A stretch of DNA of 37,373 nt from Caldovatus sediminis (GCF_014644455.1 NZ_BMKS01000025.1:1-37373); one strand, 5' to 3'. Shown: positions 1 to 6,651, numbered from the stretch's first letter. Made by a program: numbers and translations. The notes: generated by a model not told the origin, from the sequence alone.

Positions 1-65
1 ATCAAGGGCTTGATGGCCACAGGACGGCGGTTTCCGCTACGGCTGTCCGATCCGCTGCCAGGGCC

Positions 66-86
66 TGCTACGGGATCTGCTACGGG
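66..86. repeat. Direct repeat pair TGCTACGGG, left end (possible integrase arm sites)
   Basis: TGCTACGGG occurs twice with a 12-base period (66-74 and 78-86), just beyond the stop of the integrase gene. A related GCTACGG lies at 36-42. The same motif pair with the same 12-base period and orientation recurs at the right end of the window. Repeats of this kind on both sides of a prophage fit integrase arm-type binding sites. They could instead be a diverged att core. The assignment is inference. Confidence 0.45.
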
Positions 87-112
87 GGCTGCATCGGCCC
101 ACAGGGGGCGCC

Positions 113-1189
113 TCAGCCCGGCGCCTGCCGCAACCAGCGCACATAGCCCTCGGTGGTCTGCACCGTCGCGTGGCCGAGGTGGCGCGACACATCGAAGATC
201 GGCATCCCGCGCTGCAGCGCGCGGATGCCCCAGGTGTGGCGCAGGTCGTGGCAGCGGAAGGGGCGGAAGGCGGCCGGGCCACACCGACGAAACCCGTCGC
301 CCTCCGCCCCGGTCGCCCCGGACCGCAGCCCGCGAGTGACCAGCTCGCGGAAGTTCGAGGCGACATTCCGGAACCGGTCGGGGCCGTGCTTCCCGCCGGG
401 ATGCCAGAACACATAGGTCAGGCGCGGGTGCCGCGGAAGGGCACGCAGCATGGCGACGGTGCGCGGCGAGAGCCGGATCACCCGCGGGCTGCGGGTCTTG
501 GTGCGCGCGAAGGTGACGGTGCCGCGCGCGAGGTCCACGTCCTGCCATTCGAGGCTCGCCCCCTCCTCCTGCCGGCAGCCGGTGCGGGCGAGGAAGCGGA
601 TCAGGGCGGCGAAGGCGGGGGGGCAGCGGCGCAGCAGCAGGGCGAGGTCGCGCAGCCGCACCGGGCGGATCGGCTCGCGCAGCTCCTTGATCTCCTCGAG
701 CTCGGCGAGCGCCGGGTTCTCGCCCCGCACCCAGCCCGCGCGCTTGGCCGCGCGCCACACCAGGCTCACGGCCGTCAGGTCGCGCCGCACGGTCGCCGGC
801 GTCACGCCGTCCTCCAACCGCTCGGCCACGTAGTCGTTGAGCACGGCCTGCGTGATCCCGGCGAGCGGGCGGCCCTTCAGGTGCGCCTCGACCTTGGCGA
901 GCGAGGTGAGGTAGCGCTTCGCCGTGCTGTCCCGCTTGCCGGGGAGGTGGGTCTGCGACCAGCGCACCACCGCGTCCTCCCACAGCCGGATCTCCTCGGG
1001 CGGCGGGGGAGGGGGCGGGGTCAGGCCCGCGCGCTCGAGCTCGGCCTGGCGGCGGACCTCCTTGAGCCGCTTGCGAGCCTCGCGCTCATCAGCCGTTCGT
1101 AGGCTTCGCCAGACGTCGCGGCCGTTGATCTGGATGCGCGCGTACCAGACCCCGTTGCGGAGGAGCAGGTTGCGCGCGGTGGACGGCAC
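113..1189 (-). CDS. int: Tyrosine recombinase / phage integrase
   Basis: Site-specific recombinase that would integrate and excise the prophage. From a GTG start the protein is 358 aa. It has an N-terminal SAM-like core-binding domain and a C-terminal catalytic domain. The catalytic set is complete: Arg in TGCRQEE, Lys in ARTKTRSP, HDLRH supplying His and Arg, LGHA supplying the second His, and the Tyr nucleophile in TTEGYVRW near the C-terminus. The start is uncertain. The open frame continues upstream to 1318, but that extra part is read in another frame by the excisionase-type HTH gene and looks non-native. The GTG has no clear ribosome binding site. It is the last gene of the leftward operon, next to the prophage end. 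Confidence 0.93.
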   Translation of the reverse strand: MPSTARNLLLRNGVWYARIQINGRDVWRSLRTADEREARKRLKEVRRQAELERAGLTPPPPPPPEEIRLWEDAVVRWSQTHLPGKRDSTAKRYLTSLAKVEAHLKGRPLAGITQAVLNDYVAERLEDGVTPATVRRDLTAVSLVWRAAKRAGWVRGENPALAELEEIKELREPIRPVRLRDLALLLRRCPPAFAALIRFLARTGCRQEEGASLEWQDVDLARGTVTFARTKTRSPRVIRLSPRTVAMLRALPRHPRLTYVFWHPGGKHGPDRFRNVASNFRELVTRGLRSGATGAEGDGFRRCGPAAFRPFRCHDLRHTWGIRALQRGMPIFDVSRHLGHATVQTTEGYVRWLRQAPG

Positions 1190-1389
1190 GGTGGGGAACG
1201 CTTCGGGCCGGTGTTCGGGGAGCCGCTGGTCGGGCGGTTCAGGTATTCGTGCACGAGTCGCACGGTCGTTGTCCAGAGCTTGCCCACCCTGGCGGCCTTG
1301 AGCTCGCCGCGCTGGCACAGGCGCCGCACCGTGCGGGGCGAGACGCCGAGCAGCGCGGCGGCCTCCCGGATCTGGATGCGGCGGTCCAT
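1021..1389 (-). CDS. Excisionase-type helix-turn-helix protein, tail overlaps integrase
   Basis: The first 60 or so residues look like a MerR/excisionase-family DNA-binding domain: IREAAALLGVSPRTVRRLCQ, followed by GELKAARVGKLW, a turn-and-wing pattern typical of Xis-like and AlpA-like proteins. It would bind near the att site and bias integrase toward excision, or regulate the operon. After about residue 65 the sequence becomes Ser/Arg/Ala-rich and is simply the shifted reading of the integrase N-terminus, so the real protein may be shorter or the two frames may be joined by a frameshift. AGGAC lies upstream of the ATG. A 43-aa gene ends two bases before the start. Confidence 0.65.
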   Translation of the reverse strand: MDRRIQIREAAALLGVSPRTVRRLCQRGELKAARVGKLWTTTVRLVHEYLNRPTSGSPNTGPKRSPPCRPPRATCSSATGSGTRASRSTAATSGEAYERLMSARLASGSRRSAARPSSSARA

Positions 1390-1391
1390 GC

Positions 1392-1523
1392 TCAGTCCTG
1401 TCCCGCCGGCGCGCCGATGGGATCGGCGGCGGTCATCGCGCGCCGGTGGCCGCCTGGGGCCGCTCGTTCAGCAGCAGACCCGATTTTCAGGGGGTCAAAA
1501 CTCGGGTTCTCGGGTTCAGGCAT
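1392..1523 (-). CDS. Small hypothetical protein, 43 aa
   Basis: A short frame starting MPEPENPSFD and ending APAGQD. It fills the space between its two neighbours: its ATG overlaps the stop of the upstream gene by 8 bases, and its TGA lies two bases before the HTH start. That spacing matches the tight start/stop coupling of the rest of this leftward operon and is the main reason to call it. No domain is recognised. Pro, Ala and charged residues dominate and no membrane segment is present. It may be only a translational link to the HTH gene. Confidence 0.45.
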   Translation of the reverse strand: MPEPENPSFDPLKIGSAAERAAPGGHRRAMTAADPIGAPAGQD

Positions 1524-1809
1524 CGGGGCCTCCGAGCCGCCACACGCGCACGCCGCACAGGCCGTTTTCCTCGCGATGCGCCGTCGCCACCTGCCTGGCG
1601 CCGAGCAGGCGGCTTGCGACGACGGCGATGCGGCTCCGCCAGCACGTCGGCTTCATCCCCTCCGGGCAGGGAAGGAAGGCCGACTGCCCGGGCCGCAGGG
1701 CGCGGAGCAGCGCCCGGATGCGGTCGTTCCGCTCCCGCGCCCTCACCCGGGCGGGCAGCGGCAGGTTGTCTTCAACCTTGAGATCAGAAGGGTCAGCATG
1801 GAATGTCAT
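1516..1809 (-). CDS. Small phage protein, DUF7303-like, 97 aa
   Basis: The mature part reads DNLPLPARVRARERNDRIRALL, then GQSAFLPCPEG, a Ser/Arg/Ala helix, and it ends GVRVWRL. This resembles a family of small phage proteins that share a 'size of effect' segment, an arginine-rich helix and a C-terminal G-V-R-V-W-R strand (DUF7303-like). The function of that family is unknown to me. The start is chosen at an ATG with GGAGG 11 bases upstream. An in-frame ATG at 1944 overlaps the previous gene's stop by 8 bases and would add 45 low-complexity Ala/Pro residues, so it remains possible. Confidence 0.6.
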   Translation of the reverse strand: MTFHADPSDLKVEDNLPLPARVRARERNDRIRALLRALRPGQSAFLPCPEGMKPTCWRSRIAVVASRLLGARQVATAHREENGLCGVRVWRLGGPDA

Positions 1810-1936
1810 CGTTATCGTTACCTCCGTCGTTGCTGTCGATGGCGGTCTCGCCGCCGGTGCTGCTACCGCCGCTGCTGCTGCCGTTCCTGCTCGCCCAGCG
1901 CCGCACGGAATGGTGCAGGGGGTGGGCGGCGGCGCG

Positions 1937-2236
1937 TCAGGCATCGCCCCTTTCCACCGCCTCCGCGAGCACTTCCGTCCACGGCCGGCCGACGTTCTCC
2001 GGCCGCTGCATCAGCGCGTGCAGCGCGTCCGAAAGGCCGGGAGTGCGCAGGAAGGCGGAGATGGCGGCGGATGCGTCGATCCGAGCCCCGTCCATGCAAG
2101 GGCAATGCGTGTCGTCGCACGCCCCGCCGTCGTCATGGCCTAGCGGGTCTCCGACGCAGCCGCCGTAGTAATCGGCGCGCCGTTCGATGCAGGCTTTCGC
2201 CGCCGCCTCGCGCGCGGCGCGGATCGGGTCACTCAT
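1937..2236 (-). CDS. Hypothetical protein with Cys cluster, 99 aa
   Basis: No family recognised. The N-terminal half is an Ala-rich helix followed by a Gly/Asp/Cys segment (YYGGCVGDP, GACDDTHCPCMDG) with four Cys and one His, which could bind a metal. The C-terminal half is a helical region that includes PWTEVLAEAVERG. The start overlaps the stop of the upstream 140-aa gene by 8 bases, so the two are probably co-translated. It belongs to the block of small accessory genes between recT and the integrase in the leftward early operon. Confidence 0.6.
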   Translation of the reverse strand: MSDPIRAAREAAAKACIERRADYYGGCVGDPLGHDDGGACDDTHCPCMDGARIDASAAISAFLRTPGLSDALHALMQRPENVGRPWTEVLAEAVERGDA

Positions 2237-2651
2237 CGCGGGCCTCCGGCTCGAACGGGCTGGCGGCGAGCATGGCGGTAAAAACGCGCTTTGCTGTGGC
2301 CTTCGATGCCGGGTGCGGCCCTTCCATGCGGATGCTGGGCCACTGCGCCGCGTTGCCGCCCGAGAAAATCATGTCGTCGGTCGGCTCCATCGGCACCACC
2401 ACCGCGCCATACGCCTCCAGCGCGGCGAGCGCGGCGCGGGCCGGGAACATGGCGCGCGCGTGCCGCAATGCCGCCTGGACGCTGGCCTCGTCCGTGTCCG
2501 GTCCGCGGTAGAGTTCCTGCTTGTCGGGCGGCAGATACACGTCCCGCACCACGTAGTGCGGCGGGTAGTGGAAGCCCTGGATGCGATTTGGCGGCGCTGG
2601 GTTCTCAGCGATTGCCCGCGCCATCGCCTCGATCAGTCCCTCTCGCGTCAT
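2229..2651 (-). CDS. Hypothetical protein, 140 aa
   Basis: Starts MTREGLIEAMARAIAE, a pattern (an amphipathic helix followed by a short variable region) often seen at the N-terminus of small phage proteins of unknown function. A second part, AALAALEAYGAVVVPMEPTDDM, is likewise a common phage motif, and the protein ends in a charged region. I cannot assign a role. The ATG overlaps the TGA of the upstream gene by four bases (ATGA), which fixes this start in preference to the longer open frame that continues to 3041. Confidence 0.7.
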   Translation of the reverse strand: MTREGLIEAMARAIAENPAPPNRIQGFHYPPHYVVRDVYLPPDKQELYRGPDTDEASVQAALRHARAMFPARAALAALEAYGAVVVPMEPTDDMIFSGGNAAQWPSIRMEGPHPASKATAKRVFTAMLAASPFEPEARDE

Positions 2652-2992
2652 GGCGCGTCTCCCACTTCGATCTCCCGCGCATGGCACGTCACCACGATCC
2701 CCGTCTCGGGGCGCGAGCCATCGGTCGGCCAGTCGCCGATGAGCGCGCGGAACTCGCGGCGATAGGCCCGTGCCCGGCGCCCATCCATCGGGCACGAGAG
2801 GCAGCGCGCACGGGTGCCATCCGGGTTGAGCGGCCGGTCCTGTGTCTGCTGCGGCGACCAGACGGCCACCCTGACATGCGGCTGGCCGAACAGCGTCTTG
2901 ACCGTATCGCGGCCGGCCTTCCTGGCCTCGGCGACGAACCGGCGCTCCGCCTTGATCCGCGCGCCGCACGGGAACTCGGCGTAAATCGTCAT
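2648..2992 (-). CDS. Hypothetical protein, 114 aa
   Basis: Unknown function. The N-terminus MTIYAEFPCGARIKAERRFV is followed by basic and aromatic stretches and two Cys in RCLSCPMDG, which could form half of a metal site. No membrane segment or signal peptide is visible. Its ATG overlaps the stop of the gene upstream by four bases and its own stop overlaps the next ATG by four bases, so it sits in the coupled chain of the leftward operon. The alternative frames in this stretch have no such coupling. Confidence 0.65.
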   Translation of the reverse strand: MTIYAEFPCGARIKAERRFVAEARKAGRDTVKTLFGQPHVRVAVWSPQQTQDRPLNPDGTRARCLSCPMDGRRARAYRREFRALIGDWPTDGSRPETGIVVTCHAREIEVGDAP

Positions 2993-3381
2993 CCCTCGAT
3001 CTCCAGCGCGCGGATGGCGCGCGCGCAGTAGATGGCCTCATCGCGGACGGCCTCCTCGATCGGCGTCAGGTCGTCCTCCGCGGACGCATGGGCGCGGCGC
3101 AAGCACAACGCCGCAGCCCGGGTCCGCATCTCCTCCGCGCCCTCGCGCCGGGCGGCGGCCAGCGCGGCGGTCATCTCGTCCGGTGGCAGGCAGGGGCCGA
3201 CGTAGCGCCAGCTGTCGCCGAGCAGCGCAGAGGACCACAGCAGGCGTCCAGTGCTCAGACGCCATGCCCGTCGATAGGCGTCCCACCACATCGGACAGAG
3301 GGCTAGATCGCCGGCTACAGAGCGCAGCCAGTGCCACCCCATCCGTTCTGGATTCTGCGGCCGTCCATCCCATTCAGCCAT
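2989..3381 (-). CDS. Hypothetical Trp-rich phage protein, 130 aa
   Basis: The N-terminal half is rich in tryptophan and tyrosine (GWHWLRS, CPMWWDAYRRAWRL, DSWRYVGPC). This is a pattern seen in small phage proteins of unknown function that carry a W-x-W-Y type fold. The C-terminal half is an Ala/Arg/Glu helix (EMTAALAAARREGAEEMRTRAA). No catalytic motif is recognised. It is coupled on both sides: it overlaps the 41-aa gene upstream by 8 bases and the downstream gene by ATGA. Confidence 0.65.
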   Translation of the reverse strand: MAEWDGRPQNPERMGWHWLRSVAGDLALCPMWWDAYRRAWRLSTGRLLWSSALLGDSWRYVGPCLPPDEMTAALAAARREGAEEMRTRAAALCLRRAHASAEDDLTPIEEAVRDEAIYCARAIRALEIEG

Positions 3382-3499
3382 GCGCGCCTCCCAGCGCGGC
3401 GTCGCGCAGCGCCCAGTACCGGTGCCCGTTGTCAGGTGTGCAGCCGGCCGCCTCGATCAGCCGCTCGACCTCCTGCTCCAAGTCCTCGATCGTTGTCAT
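3374..3499 (-). CDS. Small hypothetical protein, 41 aa
   Basis: MTTIEDLEQEVERLIEAAGC is an acidic amphipathic helix, followed by NGHRYWALRDAALGG. The gene lies between recT and the Trp-rich gene. It overlaps recT by the ATGA arrangement and the next gene by 8 bases. The longer open frame upstream is only a shifted reading of recT. The tight coupling supports a real gene. The function is unknown; a helix of this size could be a partner or modulator of a neighbouring protein. Confidence 0.55.
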   Translation of the reverse strand: MTTIEDLEQEVERLIEAAGCTPDNGHRYWALRDAALGGAHG

Positions 3500-4467
3500 G
3501 CTGAGACCTCCTTTGGCGTCGTCTGGAACAGGCCGGGCGGGATGCCGTCGTCTCCGGCGCCGTTCACCGGCTCGGCCTCGCCCAGCGCCGCACGGAATGC
3601 GGCCACCACGCCCTCGACCTGCGCGGCATAGCCGCGCTCGCACAGCCATTCGACCACCGCGCGGTTGGCGTCGCGGACCTGCCGGATCAGCACAGGCTTC
3701 ATCGCTGGATCGAGCGACCTGTTCGTCTGGATCACCTCGATCCGGCGCAGCATCTCGGCCTCCCACGCATCGGGATCGCCCATCTCCCGACACCTGCCGT
3801 TCCGGTCGCACACGGGCCACTGCATGGCCTGCCACTCCGGCTGGCGCTGCTGCGCCTCGTGCTCCACCACAGGGCCGCGCGCGGGCGGGAGCGGCGCCAG
3901 ATCCTTGCCCTCCATCTCCTCGGCGGTCGGCTGCGCGCCGACCAGTTCGGGGAAGGCCATGCGCAGGGCCTGCGCCTCCGCGCACTTCGCGAGTTGGCCG
4001 CGCGCACGCTTCGCCCACATGGCGTTCGGTTCGTCCGTGTCCTTCCCGGCGGTGGCGTAATTCTCAATCCACCACTCCTTCGCGGTGAATTCGCAGACGT
4101 GGCCGGCCACGACGCGTCTGATCGTGACCTTGCACCACTCCGGGACGCGGTATTCCCTGCCGCCCAGCTTGAGCGTCACGATCGGTCCGAACTCGGGCTC
4201 GCTCTTCCCGGCGTAGGCGCCGGAGCGGGCGGCCTGGATGCGGTAGAGGCCGATGCCGGGCATGATCGTGTCCCGCAGCCGCTTCTCGTTCCTGTCCCAC
4301 ATCGGGACGATGTGAACGGGCTTGAGCATCGGGTCGAGGCCAGCCGCCCGGCAGTAGCTGAGCGCCAGCCGGATGCTGTCGGGCGATGCGCCCGGGTACA
4401 CGGACGATTGCAGAACAGAGATCAGCGCATCTTCGTCGCGCGGCGCGACGGGGGCGATCTGGTTCAT
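3496..4467 (-). CDS. recT: Bet/RecT-family single-strand annealing recombinase
   Basis: Phage recombination protein that anneals complementary single strands. The 323-aa protein has the family core: LALSYCRAAGLDPMLKPVHIVPMWD near residues 34-58, DTIMPGIGLYRIQAARSGAYAG, FGPIVTLKLGGRE, and a helical region WAKRARGQLAKCAEAQALRMAFPEL around residues 150-175. The C-terminal third is variable and may contact a host SSB or a partner. Length and order match Bet-type proteins. It is coupled to the Gp157-like gene upstream. No exonuclease gene sits beside it. The only nuclease recognised in the window is the VRR-NUC protein in the rightward operon. Confidence 0.9.
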   Translation of the reverse strand: MNQIAPVAPRDEDALISVLQSSVYPGASPDSIRLALSYCRAAGLDPMLKPVHIVPMWDRNEKRLRDTIMPGIGLYRIQAARSGAYAGKSEPEFGPIVTLKLGGREYRVPEWCKVTIRRVVAGHVCEFTAKEWWIENYATAGKDTDEPNAMWAKRARGQLAKCAEAQALRMAFPELVGAQPTAEEMEGKDLAPLPPARGPVVEHEAQQRQPEWQAMQWPVCDRNGRCREMGDPDAWEAEMLRRIEVIQTNRSLDPAMKPVLIRQVRDANRAVVEWLCERGYAAQVEGVVAAFRAALGEAEPVNGAGDDGIPPGLFQTTPKEVSA

Positions 4468-4940
4468 CGTGTGGCTTCCCTGGTCTGGATGCGGAGGTGC
4501 GGAGCGGGGTTGTTCAGCATCGCGCCCGCCACCGGCTCGCCGGCCTTAAGGGCGCGCGCGATCTTGGCCTTGTCGGGCTCGCGCACGGTGCGCACAAAGC
4601 GGTCCGGGATCGCCGCCGGATCGGTGATCCGCACGCCGGGCTTCCCGGCGGCGACGGTGGCGAGGTGCTTCCCGGCGACGACGGCCGGCGCGCCCGTCTC
4701 CTCGATGGCGCGGCAGAGTGCGGCGCGCGCGGCCTGCACCGTCGCGCCCGCGGACGCGGCGACATCCTCGGCCGCGAGGATCAGGCGCAGCGTCGCGCGC
4801 ATCGCCTCCTCGGGGTCGCGCGCCATCAGCGCGTCGGCGGCGGCGGCCTGCATGGCCCGCATCGCCGCGTCGGCGCCAGCGGCGCGCGCGGCGACGGCGC
4901 GCAGCGCCTCGAGCGCATCTTCGAGGCTGCTTATCGCCAC
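4464..4940 (-). CDS. Siphovirus Gp157-like protein
   Basis: The C-terminal half carries the Gp157-type signature: GVRITDPAAIPDRFVRTVREPDK, then AKIARALKAGEPVAGAMLNN and a final hydrophobic strand. The family is common beside recT/erf genes in siphovirus early operons and was first linked to phage resistance in Streptococcus thermophilus; its biochemical role is not settled. The N-terminal half is an Ala-rich helical region. I place the start at a GTG that overlaps the TAA of the 65-aa gene upstream. The longer upstream reading is out-of-phase with that gene and looks spurious. Length from GTG is 158 aa. Confidence 0.75.
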   Translation of the reverse strand: MAISSLEDALEALRAVAARAAGADAAMRAMQAAAADALMARDPEEAMRATLRLILAAEDVAASAGATVQAARAALCRAIEETGAPAVVAGKHLATVAAGKPGVRITDPAAIPDRFVRTVREPDKAKIARALKAGEPVAGAMLNNPAPHLRIQTREATR

Positions 4941-5128
4941 GCCTCGATGAGCGGCAGATCCGCGAGCGTCGCCCCGCAGGCGTGCATGGCCGTCCAGCCG
5001 ATCCAGAAGGCGAGGGCGGCGCCCAAGACGACCGCCACCACGTCGGAGAGCCGCCGCGTGCCGTTGCGTGGTGGCTGCGCATGGGGTGGGACGACGCGGA
5101 AGGCGAGGCGGCGGCGGTGGATGTGCAT
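4931..5128 (-). CDS. Small membrane protein, 65 aa
   Basis: A basic N-terminus (MHIHRRRLAFRVV) is followed by one clear hydrophobic segment, VVAVVLGAALAFWIGWTAMHA at about residues 30-51, so this should be a single-pass inner-membrane protein. The function is unknown. Its ATG overlaps the TGA of the 52-aa membrane gene upstream (TGATG) and its end overlaps the GTG of the Gp157-like gene. Early-operon membrane peptides in temperate phages often act in host takeover or superinfection exclusion; that is only a possibility here. Confidence 0.55.
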   Translation of the reverse strand: MHIHRRRLAFRVVPPHAQPPRNGTRRLSDVVAVVLGAALAFWIGWTAMHACGATLADLPLIEAWR

Positions 5129-5286
5129 CACTCGCCCTCCGCATCTAGGTCGGCGAGCGCCAACGCGGCGCAGCCGATGAGCGCGAGCGCCGCCATGCCG
5201 AGCAGCAGCGCCGCCGGCCCGAACGCGGTGTGCAGCGCGATGAGCAGCGCCGCGGCGAGGATCGAGGCGGCGATGGCGGCGATCAT
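5128..5286 (-). CDS. Small two-helix membrane protein, 52 aa
   Basis: Short gene beginning MIAAIAASILAAALLIALHT and ending DLDAEGE. It contains two hydrophobic helices, roughly residues 2-20 and 23-45, separated by a short FGP turn, with an acidic tail. The start overlaps the stop of the 98-aa gene by the ATGA arrangement and its stop overlaps the next ATG as TGATG. The coupling on both sides is the evidence that it is translated. No homologue is recognised; the size resembles a holin-like or superinfection-exclusion peptide, but this is unproven. Confidence 0.5.
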   Translation of the reverse strand: MIAAIAASILAAALLIALHTAFGPAALLLGMAALALIGCAALALADLDAEGE

Positions 5287-5579
5287 CGGCCCGCCCCCGT
5301 ATGGAGGCCGGCCGCGTGCATGGCCTCGAACAGGCCCATCCCGGCGGCGCGCAGGGCGGCAGCGCGCCGGTAGCGGGCGGCAAGGTCGCGCTCGGCCGCG
5401 GCCCAGTAGAGCGCGCGGGCCGCCCGCGCGCGGTCCCCGGCCGCGTGGCGCTCAGCCGCCCGCGCGATCCAGGCGCGGGCCTGCGCGAGCGCGGCGCGGC
5501 GGTCGGCGCCGAGCTGCGAGACATCGTGCGCGCGGTCATCGGCCGCCGCGGGGCGCGCCAGCGTGATCGTGCCGTCCAT
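5283..5579 (-). CDS. Hypothetical helical protein, 98 aa
   Basis: Ala/Arg-rich, almost entirely helical protein (LAQARAWIARAAERHAAGDR, ALYWAAAERDLAARYRRAAAL). It ends MGLFEAMHAAGLH. No domain is recognised. The ATG is chosen because GGAGG lies five bases upstream and because it overlaps the TGA of the preceding 41-aa gene as TGATG. A GTG 12 bases further upstream is the only alternative. It lies in the leftward operon between the repeat protein and the small membrane genes. Confidence 0.6.
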   Translation of the reverse strand: MDGTITLARPAAADDRAHDVSQLGADRRAALAQARAWIARAAERHAAGDRARAARALYWAAAERDLAARYRRAAALRAAGMGLFEAMHAAGLHTGAGR

Positions 5580-5704
5580 CACGGCCTCCACGCGCTGATC
5601 TCGACCTCGGCGTCGTGCAGCGGGTCATGCACGGGGGCCGGCGGGAAGCCCGGCAACGGCAGCGTGGCCGGCGGCGCCGGGACGGCGGTGGCGGTGTCGG
5701 GCAT
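5579..5704 (-). CDS. Small Pro-rich hypothetical protein, 41 aa
   Basis: Short frame: MPDTATAVPAPPATLPLPGF, then HDPLHDAEVEIS. The start has GGAGG eight bases upstream and lies three bases after the stop of the repeat protein; the stop overlaps the next ATG. The N-terminus MPDTA is shared with the upstream repeat protein (MPDTAAAAAAP), so the two starts may be related by duplication. The function is unknown and the peptide is probably unstructured. Confidence 0.5.
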   Translation of the reverse strand: MPDTATAVPAPPATLPLPGFPPAPVHDPLHDAEVEISAWRP

Positions 5705-5707
5705 GGC

Positions 5708-6541
5708 TCAGCCCTCCGCGCAGTCGATCATCCGCGCCACCAGCCGGAGCGCGCTCTGCTGCTGCGCGAGGCGGGTGGGGGTCAGGGCGACCCAGGCGGC
5801 GGCCCAGGCGGCGTCCCAGGCGGCGGCCCTGGCGGCGTCCCTGGCGGCAACCCTGGCGGCGTCCCAGGCGGCGGCCCTGGCGGCCCAGGCGGCGGCCCCG
5901 GCGGCGGCCCAGGCGGCGTCCCCGGCGGCGACCCAGGCGGCAACCCTGGCGGCGTCCCAGGCGGCGGCCCTGGCGGCAGCCCTGGCGGCGTCCCAGGCGG
6001 CGGCCCTGGCGGCGGCCCTGGCGGCCCAGGCGGCGGCCCCGGCGGCGGCCCAGGCGGCGTCCCAGGCGGCGGCCGCGTCGCGCTGCGCCGCCTCGATCGC
6101 GCTGCGGATGGACGGCACCTGCGCAACGTCCGTGATCTCGGGCAGCCCGGCGAGCGCGTCGGCCTGCGCCGTCAGGCCGGCGGGCCGCAGCCACGCGGGC
6201 GTGTGCTCGCGCACCATCCAGTCGGCGGCCAGCAGCGCGCGGCGGCGCTCGACCGCGGGCGTGGCGCGCGTGCCGACCAGGCGGGGGATCAGCGGGCGCA
6301 GCAGCGCGTCCCGCTCATCATCCGGCAGGCCGTCGTTCCAGGCGCGCAGGAACGCGGCGATGACCGGGCAGCAGCAGTCCGGGCTGTCCGACCAGGGCTC
6401 GCCGGCGACGTAGCTGAGCGCTTCCATGACGCAGGCGCCCGCGTCCGGGCCGGGGTGCGCGCCGGCCTTCAGCGGGCCGAGCGCGTCGAGCTTGGTGAGA
6501 TCGAGCGTGGGCGCGGCGGCGGCGGCGGCGGTATCGGGCAT
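5708..6541 (-). CDS. Conserved phage protein with Trp/Ala tetrapeptide repeats
   Basis: First gene of the leftward operon, 277 aa. The N-terminal part has the look of a conserved phage/actinobacterial unknown family: CVMEALSYVAGEPWSDSPDC, CPVIAAFLRAWNDGLPDDER, then PLIPRLVGT and DWMVREHTPAWL. From about residue 160 to 253 it turns into tandem tetrapeptides of the form [W/R/G]-[D/A/V]-A-A, about two dozen copies, which should form a long helix with W or R every fourth residue. The start has GGAGG five bases upstream of the ATG. A longer open frame begins 33 bases earlier but lacks a site. The role is unknown; repeat number is likely to vary between relatives. Confidence 0.75.
   Translation of the reverse strand: MPDTAAAAAAPTLDLTKLDALGPLKAGAHPGPDAGACVMEALSYVAGEPWSDSPDCCCPVIAAFLRAWNDGLPDDERDALLRPLIPRLVGTRATPAVERRRALLAADWMVREHTPAWLRPAGLTAQADALAGLPEITDVAQVPSIRSAIEAAQRDAAAAWDAAWAAAGAAAWAARAAARAAAWDAARAAARAAAWDAARVAAWVAAGDAAWAAAGAAAWAARAAAWDAARVAARDAARAAAWDAAWAAAWVALTPTRLAQQQSALRLVARMIDCAEG
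5783..6064. repeat. 12-bp coding tandem repeat
   Basis: About 280 bases of imperfect 12-base repeats (core GGCGGC with CCAG, CCCT or CCCC variants). They code for the [WRG]-[DAV]-A-A tetrapeptides of the leftward gene. A larger repeat is also visible: WAAAGAAAWAARAAA appears twice. Two positions have a three-residue unit, so the phase slips by one residue. The other frames give long Gly/Pro collagen-like strings that are shadows. Confidence 0.85.
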
Positions 6542-6569
6542 GGCCTCCTCCCTCGCTGGGGTGGAGGCC

Positions 6570-6598
6570 AGCATGGCCTATTTGGCCAAGCCACTCAA
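6570..6598 (-). promoter_or_regulatory. Candidate leftward early promoter (PL)
   Basis: On the minus strand TTGAGT (6593-6598) is followed after 17 bases by CATGCT (6570-6575), upstream of the first leftward gene. An operator-like TGGCCT-ATT-TGGCCA sits between the two elements. This is the same layout as the candidate rightward promoter, which makes the weak -10 more credible. There is no direct evidence of activity. Confidence 0.4.
6574..6588. promoter_or_regulatory. Candidate repressor operator, left site 1
   Basis: TGGCCT-ATT-TGGCCA, one mismatch from the symmetric consensus TGGCCA-NNN-TGGCCA found in this region. It lies between the -35 and -10 of the candidate leftward promoter, so a bound repressor would block the leftward operon. 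Confidence 0.55.
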
Positions 6599-6609
6599 GC
6601 CGGAAAGTC

Positions 6610-6624
6610 TGGCCACAATGGCCA
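6610..6624. promoter_or_regulatory. Candidate repressor operator, left site 2
   Basis: TGGCCA-CAA-TGGCCA, a perfect copy of the 15-base two-half-site pattern. It lies 36 bases from left site 1, just upstream of the candidate leftward promoter and downstream of the repressor gene. A cooperative pair with site 1 is likely. Confidence 0.6.
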
Positions 6625-6627
6625 AGG

Positions 6628-6651
6628 GCCGATCACGATTTTGTGATCGGC
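6628..6651. terminator. 9-bp perfect hairpin after the repressor gene
   Basis: GCCGATCAC and GTGATCGGC form a perfect nine-pair stem around a GATTTT loop, 14 bases past the repressor stop. The stem is AT-richer than its surroundings. On the minus strand it is not followed by a T-run, so it may be an inefficient terminator, an RNA-stabilising hairpin or a protein-binding palindrome. Confidence 0.45.

Noticed and set aside
1-14. Palindrome ATCAAG-GG-CTTGAT at the extreme left end
   Set aside because: Short, single, not matched at the right end; it may belong to an att core or host DNA outside the window but cannot be judged here.
5615-6646. Plus-strand frame with collagen-like Gly-Gly-Pro repeats, and a minus-strand Pro-Pro-Gly frame
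   Set aside because: Both are shifted readings of the 12-base repeat coding for the Trp/Ala tetrapeptides; the outer parts do not resemble any protein and the true frame has a conserved N-terminal domain.
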